In this document: positions 25,861-33,365 of the stretch, in pieces
Layout of the letters: each line of letters starts with the position of its first letter
Numbering within the stretch: the first letter of the stretch is position 1
Assembly: GCA_900771995.1 (NCBI GenBank)
Contig: CAAGQC010000066.1
Coordinates: 1-35,129, forward strand
Source of the DNA: Lachnospiraceae bacterium
GTDB lineage: Bacteria; Bacillota; Clostridia; Lachnospirales; Lachnospiraceae
DNA: 35,129 bases
Reading direction: 5' to 3'
Notes under the pieces: generated by a model
Told to the model about the DNA's origin: nothing
The model's database searches: none
The model's input: the letters and a program-made list of their open reading frames with translations, nothing else
Program-made: the position numbers and the translations under genes

Positions 25861-27267
25861 ATGATAAAAGACAACCAGAAAGTCTTTAACAGGCTTCTTG
25901 TGATAATCGATGCGCTGATCACGGCGGTATCTTTTGTCCTTGCCTATTATATTAAATTTTATATTTTGAATGACGGTCCGGGGATCGGTGTCCTGCCCGT
26001 GCGGGATTACTACATGCTGCTTCCCTTTATCGTACCGGGTTACATGTTCCTGTATTACCGGTGCAGTGTATATTCCCCGAAACGTACCGTTCGCCGCAGA
26101 CATGAGATCTACAGTATTCTGCAGGCGAACACCATTGGCCTGGCGGCGCTGATCATTATCCTGTATATGATCATCCGAGAGATCAACTTTTCACGATCCG
26201 TCATGGCAATTTTTTATGTCCTGAATGTTTTTCTGACCTCCGTATTTCGTATCTTCATGCGGAAGGCATTGCGTTCCATACGGAAAAAGGGATACAACCT
26301 GAAGCACATTCTGCTGGTAGGATATTCCCGGGCGGCGGAGGAATATATTGACAGGATCCTGAGTAATCCCCAGTGGGGATACGTGGTGTGTGGCATTCTG
26401 GATGAGCATATCCCCGGAGGAACCACTTACAAGGGGGTCAAGGTCCTGGGTACTCTCGGCAATCTGGAGTACATTCTTCCGGAGAACAAACTGGATGAGA
26501 TCGCCATTACGCTGTCTCTGAAGGATTATGACTATCTGGAAGGTGTGGTGGATATCTGTGAGAAATCCGGTGTACACACCAAATTCATTCCGGACTATAC
26601 CAGTCTGATCCCCAGCAGACCTTATACCGAAGATCTGATGGGACTGCCGGTGATCAATATCCGCTATGTGCCTCTGACGAACACCGGTAACATGGTGATC
26701 AAACGGGCCATGGATATCGTGGGTTCCATCTTCGGTATCATCATCACCTCACCGATCATGTTATTGTCGGCCCTTCTGGTAAAACTGTCCAGTCCCGGAC
26801 CTGTGATCTTCAAACAGGAAAGGGTGGGACTCCATAATAAATCGTTTTACATGTACAAGTTCCGCAGCATGACCGTGCAGTCGGCAGCGGAAGAGAAAAA
26901 GGGATGGACGGTACGCAACGACCCGAGAGTCACCGGAATCGGCAAAATCCTCAGACGTACCAGTATCGATGAACTTCCGCAGCTGTTCAATATCTTAAAA
27001 GGAGACATGAGCCTGGTGGGACCCAGACCGGAACGACCGCAGTTCGTGGAAAAGTTCAAGGAAGAGATTCCCCGTTATATGGTAAAACATCAGGTGCGGC
27101 CGGGACTGACCGGCTGGGCACAGGTCAACGGCCTGCGAGGAGATTCTTCCATCAAAAAGAGGATCGAATACGATATTTACTATATTGAGAACTGGACCCT
27201 TGGTTTTGACATTAAGATCATTCTCATGACGTTCTTTACAGGATTTATCAATAAAAATGCTTATTAA
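25861..27267 (+). CDS. Undecaprenyl-phosphate sugar-1-phosphate transferase (WbaP/polyprenyl glycosylphosphotransferase family)
   Basis: The 468-residue membrane enzyme starts polysaccharide synthesis by moving a sugar-1-phosphate (commonly glucose, galactose or GlcNAc) from a nucleotide sugar to undecaprenyl phosphate. It has about four N-terminal helices, a Rossmann-like middle domain (ILLVGYSRAAEEYID) and the bacterial sugar transferase domain from residue 281 (KRAMDIVGS). FKQERVG, YKFRSM, RRTSIDELPQLFNILKGDMS and GPRPERP are the family hallmarks. I chose ATG 25861 over a GTG three codons upstream because AGGGTG lies at good spacing. It has its own promoter and palindrome, so initiation may be regulated apart from the glycosyltransferases. 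Confidence 0.93.
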   Translation: MIKDNQKVFNRLLVIIDALITAVSFVLAYYIKFYILNDGPGIGVLPVRDYYMLLPFIVPGYMFLYYRCSVYSPKRTVRRRHEIYSILQANTIGLAALIIILYMIIREINFSRSVMAIFYVLNVFLTSVFRIFMRKALRSIRKKGYNLKHILLVGYSRAAEEYIDRILSNPQWGYVVCGILDEHIPGGTTYKGVKVLGTLGNLEYILPENKLDEIAITLSLKDYDYLEGVVDICEKSGVHTKFIPDYTSLIPSRPYTEDLMGLPVINIRYVPLTNTGNMVIKRAMDIVGSIFGIIITSPIMLLSALLVKLSSPGPVIFKQERVGLHNKSFYMYKFRSMTVQSAAEEKKGWTVRNDPRVTGIGKILRRTSIDELPQLFNILKGDMSLVGPRPERPQFVEKFKEEIPRYMVKHQVRPGLTGWAQVNGLRGDSSIKKRIEYDIYYIENWTLGFDIKIILMTFFTGFINKNAY

Positions 27268-27282
27268 TACGCTTATTAATAC
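27259..27282 (+). repeat. 12-bp tandem duplication at the stop codon
   Basis: GCTTATTAATAC is present twice in a row, covering the last codons and stop of the sugar transferase gene. The second copy repeats Ala-Tyr-stop in frame, giving a backup stop. Confidence 0.85.
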
Positions 27283-27296
27283 AAGGAGAAGACAAG

Positions 27297-28493
27297 ATGG
27301 CAACAAATTCTAACAACTATGGCGGCAATGGTCAGAGACCTGCCGGAAGCGGAAGAAGACCTTCCGGAAATGGACAGAGACCGACAGGCAGCGGCCAGCG
27401 CACGAACACCGGCAACGGACAGAAAAGAATGTCCGCAAAACAGCGGGAAGCCAAAAAGAGAAGAAAGGTTATCATCTTTGGTGTAGAGATCGTAGTGATC
27501 CTGGTCATGGTGGCAGTACTGTATCTGGTAATGACCCATACCAGTAACGAAGGCCCCAAGGTAACGGTTCTGGAGACCGAGGAACTCCAGATTCCCGAAG
27601 AGGTTCAGCAGGACGAGACCATGAAGGGCTATATGAATATCGCATTGTTCGGTGTGGATGCAACGAAGGAAAGCCAGCTGTATAAGGGCAGCCGAAGCGA
27701 CAGTGTTATGATCGCCAGCATCAACATGGACACCGGCGATATCAAGCTGGTCAGCGTATACCGTGATACCTACTTGAATATCGGTACCGATTCCTACCAG
27801 AAATGTAACGCCGCTTATTCCTACGGTGGTGCAGAACAGGCCGTTAAGATGCTGAACATGAATCTGGATATGGATATTACGAATTTTGTAACCGTAGGCT
27901 ATAAGGGACTGAGCGAAGTCATCGACGGTCTGGGCGGTGTCTACATTGATGTGGACTCCGAGGAGATCAAGCATATCAACAACTATCAGATCGGTATTGC
28001 CGAGGTTCTGAAGTGTGATTATACCCCTGTAACCGAGACCGGTCTGCAGCTGTTAAACGGTCTGCAGGCGACTGCTTACTGCCGTATCCGTTATACCGCA
28101 GGTAACGACTTCAAGCGTGCTGCCCGTCAGCGTGAGGTCATTCAGGCCATCGAAGATCAGGCAAAGAAAGCAGATTATGCAACCTTGTCCAAGGTATTTA
28201 ACAGTGCCATTGATGATATTTACACCAGCCTGGATTCCAAGGATATTCTGGATCTGTTGGGAAATATCGCAAATTACCGTATCGTGGACGAAGGAGGCTT
28301 TCCGGAGGAGACCATGCGTGATACCGGCAATATCGGTGCCAAGGGAAGCTGCGTTATTCCTGTAAATCTGGAGAGCAATGTCGTATGGCTCCATCAGTTC
28401 CTGTTCGATGATGCAAGCTACACCGTTACCGACAGTGTTAAGGAATACAGCAACAAGATTGAATCCGATACCTCACAGTATCTGAGCAGATAA
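27297..28493 (+). CDS. LytR-CpsA-Psr (LCP) family glycopolymer ligase
   Basis: LCP enzymes transfer lipid-linked glycopolymers to peptidoglycan outside the cell. The 398-residue protein has a Gly/Arg/Asn/Gln-rich basic tail with repeats (residues 1-45), a membrane helix (58-80) and an LCP domain (about 110-310). GSRSDSVM, SVYRDTYL, NAAYSYGG and RIRYTAGNDFKRAARQREV match the conserved Asp/Arg positions that bind the pyrophosphate lipid. AGGAG precedes the start. It lies 29 nt after the sugar transferase gene, so the first and last enzymes of the pathway are probably co-transcribed. Confidence 0.93.
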   Translation: MATNSNNYGGNGQRPAGSGRRPSGNGQRPTGSGQRTNTGNGQKRMSAKQREAKKRRKVIIFGVEIVVILVMVAVLYLVMTHTSNEGPKVTVLETEELQIPEEVQQDETMKGYMNIALFGVDATKESQLYKGSRSDSVMIASINMDTGDIKLVSVYRDTYLNIGTDSYQKCNAAYSYGGAEQAVKMLNMNLDMDITNFVTVGYKGLSEVIDGLGGVYIDVDSEEIKHINNYQIGIAEVLKCDYTPVTETGLQLLNGLQATAYCRIRYTAGNDFKRAARQREVIQAIEDQAKKADYATLSKVFNSAIDDIYTSLDSKDILDLLGNIANYRIVDEGGFPEETMRDTGNIGAKGSCVIPVNLESNVVWLHQFLFDDASYTVTDSVKEYSNKIESDTSQYLSR

Positions 28494-28527
28494 GAAATGC
28501 TTTATATTATAAAGAAGTGACAGGAGT

Positions 28528-28565
28528 ACAAGGGAGTCTTCCGGAACAGGCCGGGGCTCCCTTGT
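28528..28565 (+). terminator. Hairpin after the LCP gene (possible terminator without U-tract)
   Basis: ACAAGGGAG (28528-28536) pairs with CTCCCTTGT (28557-28565), with a further CCGG/CCGG pairing inside. No T-run follows, so termination may be weak or it may be another structure. Confidence 0.4.
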
Positions 28566-28584
28566 GCATTACCCGAAGGGGCAG

Positions 28585-28612
28585 ATTGCCCGTGAAGCAT
28601 TGCCCGTGAAGC
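28585..28612 (+). repeat. 14-bp tandem duplication in the LCP-rhamnosyltransferase gap
   Basis: ATTGCCCGTGAAGC occurs twice in a row and is followed by a partial third ATTG. It is non-coding and lies upstream of the next promoter. Confidence 0.85.
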
Positions 28613-28625
28613 ATTGGGAAAATGC

Positions 28626-28654
28626 TTGTGCTGTAAAGAGAGATAAAGTATAAT
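28626..28654 (+). promoter_or_regulatory. Promoter of the rhamnosyltransferase-glmS pair
   Basis: TTGTGC (28626-28631), a 17-nt spacer and a perfect TATAAT (28649-28654), 35 nt before the start codon. Confidence 0.65.
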
Positions 28655-28689
28655 AGACCAGAGGTTGGGAAAGTAAGGAGCGCTCTGCA

Positions 28690-29628
28690 ATGGAAATCGA
28701 TGTGATCATTCCTCTGTATAAGCCGGGGAAAGAATTATTTACATTATTGGATAAGCTTGGCAGCCAGAGCGTGCCGGTACATCAGGTGATCCTTCTGAAC
28801 ACGGAGGAGAAATATTTTGAACAGCTGATCTATGGGACCAGATTTCTGGAGACCTATCGGAATATCAAAGTATACCATGTATCCAAGAGAGAATTTGACC
28901 ATGGCGGAACGAGGCGGATGGGAGTGAAGAAATCTTCCGCAGATGTTTTCGTTACCATGACGCAGGATGCCATGCCCGCAGACGACAGACTGATCGAGAA
29001 TCTGCTCAGACCCTTGCAGGGAAATGTGGCGGTGTCCTATGCGAGACAGCTGCCCAGAGAGGACTGCAATCCGGTGGAAAGCTACACCAGAGAATTTAAT
29101 TATCCGGCACAGTCCCGGATCAAATCCGCGGAGGATCTTCCCACGCTGGGGATCAAGACTTTTTTCTGTTCCAATGTCTGTGCGGCCTACCGTCGGGAGA
29201 TCTATGAGGAATTGGGCGGATTTGTAAAGCATACCATATTTAATGAAGATATGATCTATGCGGCAGGAGCGGTGGAAGCCGGATATGCCATTGCCTATGC
29301 GGCAGATGCACGGGTAGTACATTCTCATAATTACACCAACGGACAGCAGTTCCACCGGAATTTTGACCTGGGAGTGTCACAGGCGGATCATCCGGAGATC
29401 TTCGCATCCTATCCTTCGGAATCCGAGGGGAAACGAATGGTAAAAGATGTAACGGCCTATCTGCGTGAGAACCATATGACTGCCGGACTGCCTCATTTTT
29501 ATATGCAATGTGCCTGCAAATATGCGGGCTATCTGTTAGGAAAGAACTATCGCAGGCTCCCGAAAAAATGGGTGCTTGCATTTACCTCGAACAAAGAATA
29601 CTGGAAGCAGAACAGAAAGGATGTATGA
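28690..29628 (+). CDS. Rhamnosyltransferase-like GT2 glycosyltransferase
   Basis: The 312-residue protein has a compact GT2 domain starting IDVIIPLYKPG. The motif EFDHGGTRR (68-76) is typical of bacterial rhamnosyltransferases, and TMTQDAMPADD holds the metal-binding Asp. A later FNEDMIYAAGAV carries the acid that fits the catalytic base. It would add rhamnose from dTDP-rhamnose to the lipid-linked chain. AAGGAG precedes the start. The stop lies 2 nt before glmS, so this glycosyltransferase and GlmS share an mRNA. Confidence 0.88.
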   Translation: MEIDVIIPLYKPGKELFTLLDKLGSQSVPVHQVILLNTEEKYFEQLIYGTRFLETYRNIKVYHVSKREFDHGGTRRMGVKKSSADVFVTMTQDAMPADDRLIENLLRPLQGNVAVSYARQLPREDCNPVESYTREFNYPAQSRIKSAEDLPTLGIKTFFCSNVCAAYRREIYEELGGFVKHTIFNEDMIYAAGAVEAGYAIAYAADARVVHSHNYTNGQQFHRNFDLGVSQADHPEIFASYPSESEGKRMVKDVTAYLRENHMTAGLPHFYMQCACKYAGYLLGKNYRRLPKKWVLAFTSNKEYWKQNRKDV

Positions 29629-29630
29629 CT

Positions 29631-31457
29631 ATGTGTGGTATCGTAGGATATATTGGAGCGGATCAGGCGGCACCGATCATTCTGGACGGCCTGTCCAAGC
29701 TGGAATACCGTGGTTATGATTCCGCCGGAATGGCTATTTTCGACGGAGAGAAGATCATTACCAAAAAGGCAGTGGGAAGACTGAAGGTTCTGGAGAATCT
29801 GACCCACGGCGGCGAGAATATGAAGGGAACTTCCGGTATCGGACATACCCGCTGGGCGACCCACGGAGCTCCCAGTGATGTGAACTCTCATCCCCATATG
29901 AATAATGCAGGAACCATTGCGGTGGTACACAACGGTATTATCGAGAACTATATTCCTCTGAAGAAAAAGATGCAGGATAAGGGCTATCAGTTTGTATCCG
30001 AGACCGATACCGAGGTGCTGGCACATCTGCTGGATTACTATTACAAGGGAAATCCTCTGGAGGCCATTACCAAGGTGCTTCATCGTGTGGAGGGTTCCTA
30101 TGCACTGGGAATTATGTTCGCAGATCAGCCGGATAAGATCTTTGCAGCCCGCAAGGACAGTCCGCTGATCGTAGGAAAGAGCGACACCGGCTGCTTCATT
30201 GCTTCCGATGTCCCCGCTATTTTGAAGTATACGAGAACCGTATATTATGTGGATAATCAGGAAGTTGTGGAACTGCAGCGGGATGGCCTGCGCTTCTTCT
30301 CCGTGGATGAGGAAGAGATCGAGAAACAGCCCGTTACCATCGACTGGGATGCCAATGCGGCAGAGAAGGCCGGTTACGAGCATTTCATGCTGAAAGAGAT
30401 CTACGAGCAGCCCAGAACCATCAACGATACCATTTCACCCAGAATCAAGGACAATGATATCGTCATCGATGAACTGAATATGACGGATGAGGAGATCCGG
30501 GAGATCACCAAGATCCATATCGTAGCCTGCGGTTCCGCTTATCATACCGGTGTCACCGCAAAATATGTGATCGAGGGTCTGGCAAGAATTCCGGTAGAAG
30601 TAGATGTGGCCAGTGAATTCCGTTATCGGGATCCTATTCTCCAGAAGGGCAATATGGTCATTGTCATCAGCCAGTCCGGTGAGACGGCGGATACCCTGGC
30701 AGCCCTGAGAGAATCCAAGGAAAGAGGCTTCAAGGTACTGGGAATCGTCAATGTGGTGGGCAGTTCCATTGCCAGAGAGGCAGACAGTGTTATGTACACC
30801 TGGGCAGGCCCTGAGATCGCCGTTGCGACCACCAAGGCATACAGCGCACAGCTGACCGCACTTTACATGCTGGCCATGAAGTTCGCCAGGGTACGCGGTA
30901 CCATTGATCAGGAGAAATTCGCAGGCATGCTGACGGATTTGAGATGTCTGCCGGACCAGATTGAACTGCTTCTGGGACAGAAGGAGAAGATCCAGCATTT
31001 TGCCAACCGCTATGTGGGAGCCAGAGATATCTTCTTCATCGGACGTGGCATCGACTATGCCATCTCTCTGGAGGGTTCCCTGAAACTGAAGGAGATCTCC
31101 TATATCCATTCCGAGGCTTATGCAGCCGGAGAACTGAAGCACGGTACGATCTCCCTGATCGAGGACGGTACCCTGGTAGTGGCACTGGCCACCCAGCCGG
31201 AACTGTTCCAAAAGACCATCAGCAATATGGTGGAAGTAAAAGCAAGAGGTGCCTTTGTAATGGCAATTACCATCGAAGGCAACAAGGCCATCGAAAAAGC
31301 AGCGGATTATGTGGTATATATTCCCGAGACCAATCCGTACTTTACCAATTCCCTGGCGATCATTCCTCTGCAGCTGTTTGCCTACTATGTGGCAGTGGGA
31401 CGCGGCTGTGATGTGGATAAGCCCAGAAATCTGGCAAAATCCGTTACCGTGGAATAA
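29631..31457 (+). CDS. glmS: Glutamine-fructose-6-phosphate aminotransferase
   Basis: This 608-residue cytoplasmic enzyme makes glucosamine-6-phosphate from fructose-6-phosphate and glutamine, the first step to UDP-GlcNAc. The start at 29631 gives MCGIVGYIG, placing the nucleophilic Cys next to the initiator Met as required; the ATG two codons upstream would bury it. The glutaminase half shows TRWATHG and HNGIIENY; the two SIS sugar-binding halves show ACGSAYHTG, SQSGETADT and the C-terminal DKPRNLAKSVTVE. The length is exactly typical. It follows the rhamnosyltransferase by 2 nt, leaving no space for a glmS ribozyme. Codon choice suggests high expression. Confidence 0.97.
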   Translation: MCGIVGYIGADQAAPIILDGLSKLEYRGYDSAGMAIFDGEKIITKKAVGRLKVLENLTHGGENMKGTSGIGHTRWATHGAPSDVNSHPHMNNAGTIAVVHNGIIENYIPLKKKMQDKGYQFVSETDTEVLAHLLDYYYKGNPLEAITKVLHRVEGSYALGIMFADQPDKIFAARKDSPLIVGKSDTGCFIASDVPAILKYTRTVYYVDNQEVVELQRDGLRFFSVDEEEIEKQPVTIDWDANAAEKAGYEHFMLKEIYEQPRTINDTISPRIKDNDIVIDELNMTDEEIREITKIHIVACGSAYHTGVTAKYVIEGLARIPVEVDVASEFRYRDPILQKGNMVIVISQSGETADTLAALRESKERGFKVLGIVNVVGSSIAREADSVMYTWAGPEIAVATTKAYSAQLTALYMLAMKFARVRGTIDQEKFAGMLTDLRCLPDQIELLLGQKEKIQHFANRYVGARDIFFIGRGIDYAISLEGSLKLKEISYIHSEAYAAGELKHGTISLIEDGTLVVALATQPELFQKTISNMVEVKARGAFVMAITIEGNKAIEKAADYVVYIPETNPYFTNSLAIIPLQLFAYYVAVGRGCDVDKPRNLAKSVTVE

Positions 31458-31478
31458 GCTTTATGTGAAATGGACAGA

Positions 31479-31513
31479 CCCGGAGAGGCAGACTGCTTCT
31501 CCGGGATTTTTTT
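31479..31513 (+). terminator. Rho-independent terminator after glmS
   Basis: CCCGGAGA (31479-31486) pairs with TCTCCGGG (31498-31505), followed by A and seven T. Confidence 0.9.
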
Positions 31514-31523
31514 CAGGATTCAT

Positions 31524-31572
31524 AATTGCTTCAGAAAGTTATCACAATTCGGTCACAATTCACGGTTATACT
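31524..31572 (+). promoter_or_regulatory. Promoter region of the HtrA-type protease with 11-bp direct repeats
   Basis: TCACAATTC occurs at 31542-31550 and again at 31553-31561, an 11-bp period typical of OmpR-family response regulators. A -10-like TATACT lies at 31567-31572, with no good -35, so activation through the repeats is plausible. AATTGCTTCA (31524-31533) also occurs upstream of the sugar transferase promoter. The rest of the gap (31573-31653) is a leader of about 75 nt with a short GTGAGA/TCTCAC pairing. Confidence 0.5.
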
Positions 31573-31653
31573 GTGTTCATAAGGTGAGAGGAAGAAATGA
31601 ACTGGTAATGGTAAAAAGAGTTTCTCACTTGCAACAGGATAGGAGGAAGCAAT

Positions 31654-33087
31654 ATGTACGAGAATGATAATTTTTCCGGTTACGGAACCGGCAATGAAAA
31701 TACAACCGGTACATTCAGCGGAGCAGATCTGAATGAGACGAGAACAGAGAGCGGTTACGGCTATGAGAACCACAGCACGACACAGAGTGCTGCGGGAAGC
31801 ACGAATGGCTACACCACCTACCAGATGGGTGGTACCACAGGCAGCAACAGCACGGAGCCTAAGAAATCGAAAAAACACGGCGGCTACTTCCGGAAAGCAA
31901 TGGTGAGCGTCAGTCTGGGATTGTTCTTCGGATTGTTCGCCGGAATCGGTTTCTATGCCGTACAGCAGGGAACCGGAATGATGAAGACCGGTGCGGATAC
32001 CGCAGTGGTAGACGAGATCGCTTCGGAGGCCACGACAGAGAGCAGTCAGAGCAGCACACAGCTGGCTACCAATGTTACTTATGTAGAGTCCGATGTATCC
32101 AACGTGGTAGAGAAAGTAATGCCTGCCATGGTATCCATTGTCAATAATTTTACCGAGACGGCCAATGTCTTCGGCCAGCAGTATACACAGGAAGAAGCAG
32201 CCAGCGGTTCCGGTATTATCGTAGGCAAGACAGATGATGAACTGCTGATCGTATCCAATAATCACGTAGTAGAGAGTGCAGACTCCCTGACCGTTACTTT
32301 TATCGACGGCAGTGAGGCTCAGGCACAGATCAAGGGACTGGATTCCGACATGGATCTGGCAGTGATTGCCGTATCCTTAAGCGATCTGAGTGATGACACC
32401 AAGAACGCTATCACCGTTGCCACCCTGGGCAGCAGTGATGATCTGAAGCTGGGTGAGCCGGTCATCGCCATCGGTAATGCCCTTGGCTATGGTCAGTCCG
32501 TTACCAACGGTATCGTAAGTGCGCTGAATCGTGAGATTACGCTGGAGAACGGTTCTACCGGTACTTTCATCCAGACCAATGCAGCCATCAACCCCGGTAA
32601 CTCCGGTGGTGCACTGCTTAACATGAACGGTGAAGTCATCGGTATCAACTCCAACAAGATCGGTGGTACGACCGTAGAAGGTATGGGATATGCAATTCCT
32701 ATCACCTCCGCAAGCCCTATCATCGCAGACCTGATGGAGCGTCAGACCAGGACCAAAGTGGCTGAGGATGAAGTCGGTTACATCGGCATCTCCCTGCAGG
32801 AGGTAACTTCCCAGATCTCCCAGATGTACAATATGCCGGAAGGTATCTATGTAGTATCTGTAGAGGAAGGCAGTGCCGCAGCCAATGCCGGTATCATGAA
32901 AGGGGATATCATTACCAAGTTTGACGGCAGCAGCATTAGTTCTTACTCGGATCTGCAGAAAACGTTACAGTACTACGCAGCCGGTGATTCTGTAACCGTA
33001 ACGGTACAGAGACCCCAGAACGGTGAGTATGTCTCCATTGAGTTGAACCTGACATTGGGCAGCAGACCTGCAAGCCAGAGTAAATAA
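31654..33087 (+). CDS. htrA: HtrA/DegP-type serine protease, membrane-anchored
   Basis: The 477-residue protein degrades misfolded proteins at the outer membrane face. It has a Gly/Ser/Thr/Asn-rich cytoplasmic tail (residues 1-80), a membrane helix (about 83-104), a trypsin-like S1C domain and one PDZ domain (about 370-465). The triad is visible: His204 in NNHVV, Asp234 in DMDLAV and Ser317 in GNSGGAL. The tail, at about 80 residues, carries no recognised domain. AGGAGG precedes the start. It stands alone between two terminators. In Bacillus, htrA genes answer to the CssRS two-component system; the direct repeats upstream make similar control plausible here. Confidence 0.95.
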   Translation: MYENDNFSGYGTGNENTTGTFSGADLNETRTESGYGYENHSTTQSAAGSTNGYTTYQMGGTTGSNSTEPKKSKKHGGYFRKAMVSVSLGLFFGLFAGIGFYAVQQGTGMMKTGADTAVVDEIASEATTESSQSSTQLATNVTYVESDVSNVVEKVMPAMVSIVNNFTETANVFGQQYTQEEAASGSGIIVGKTDDELLIVSNNHVVESADSLTVTFIDGSEAQAQIKGLDSDMDLAVIAVSLSDLSDDTKNAITVATLGSSDDLKLGEPVIAIGNALGYGQSVTNGIVSALNREITLENGSTGTFIQTNAAINPGNSGGALLNMNGEVIGINSNKIGGTTVEGMGYAIPITSASPIIADLMERQTRTKVAEDEVGYIGISLQEVTSQISQMYNMPEGIYVVSVEEGSAAANAGIMKGDIITKFDGSSISSYSDLQKTLQYYAAGDSVTVTVQRPQNGEYVSIELNLTLGSRPASQSK

Positions 33088-33108
33088 GCATTAAGAATTT
33101 GGAATATG

Positions 33109-33142
33109 CCCCGGGTGAGCCGTATGACTCCCCGGGGTTTTT
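33109..33142 (+). terminator. Rho-independent terminator after htrA
   Basis: CCCCGGG (33109-33115) pairs with CCCGGGG (33131-33137), followed by five T. Confidence 0.88.
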
Positions 33143-33159
33143 GTTTAGAAAAACTTCAC

Positions 33160-33188
33160 TTGTAGCAGGTTGCTTCATTGAGTATAAT
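33160..33188 (+). promoter_or_regulatory. Promoter of the ClpX-like gene
   Basis: TTGTAG (33160-33165), a 17-nt spacer and a perfect TATAAT (33183-33188). Confidence 0.65.
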
Positions 33189-33365
33189 AAGCGTAGGCAT
33201 GAGCAGTGTCAGACACGGGTATTACGCAATATGACTGCTTGCAGGCATTAGTGCGTAATGGCCGGGGATGATAGGGGGCGACGCCCGGATATCTGGGGAA
33301 CGCTGAGTGTTACCCAGATACACTGTGAATGAGCAGCGCCGATGTATTTAGAAGAGGAGAATAAC
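33189..33365 (+). ncRNA. Long structured 5' leader of the ClpX-like gene
   Basis: About 177 nt separate the -10 from the start codon. Three hairpins are visible: ATTACGCA with TGCGTAAT (33221-33259 region); GGGCGACGCCC near 33278; and TATCTGGG (33289-33296 region) with CCCAGATA (about 33313-33320), which has a further inner pairing AACGC/GTGTT. No match to a riboswitch class I know, and no terminator before the gene. A regulatory leader is possible. Confidence 0.45.

Noticed and set aside
33189..33365. Known riboswitch or tmRNA/SRP RNA in the clpX leader
   Set aside because: I compared it from memory with c-di-AMP, c-di-GMP, glmS, guanidine, tmRNA and SRP patterns and saw no diagnostic core; it is kept only as an unassigned structured leader.
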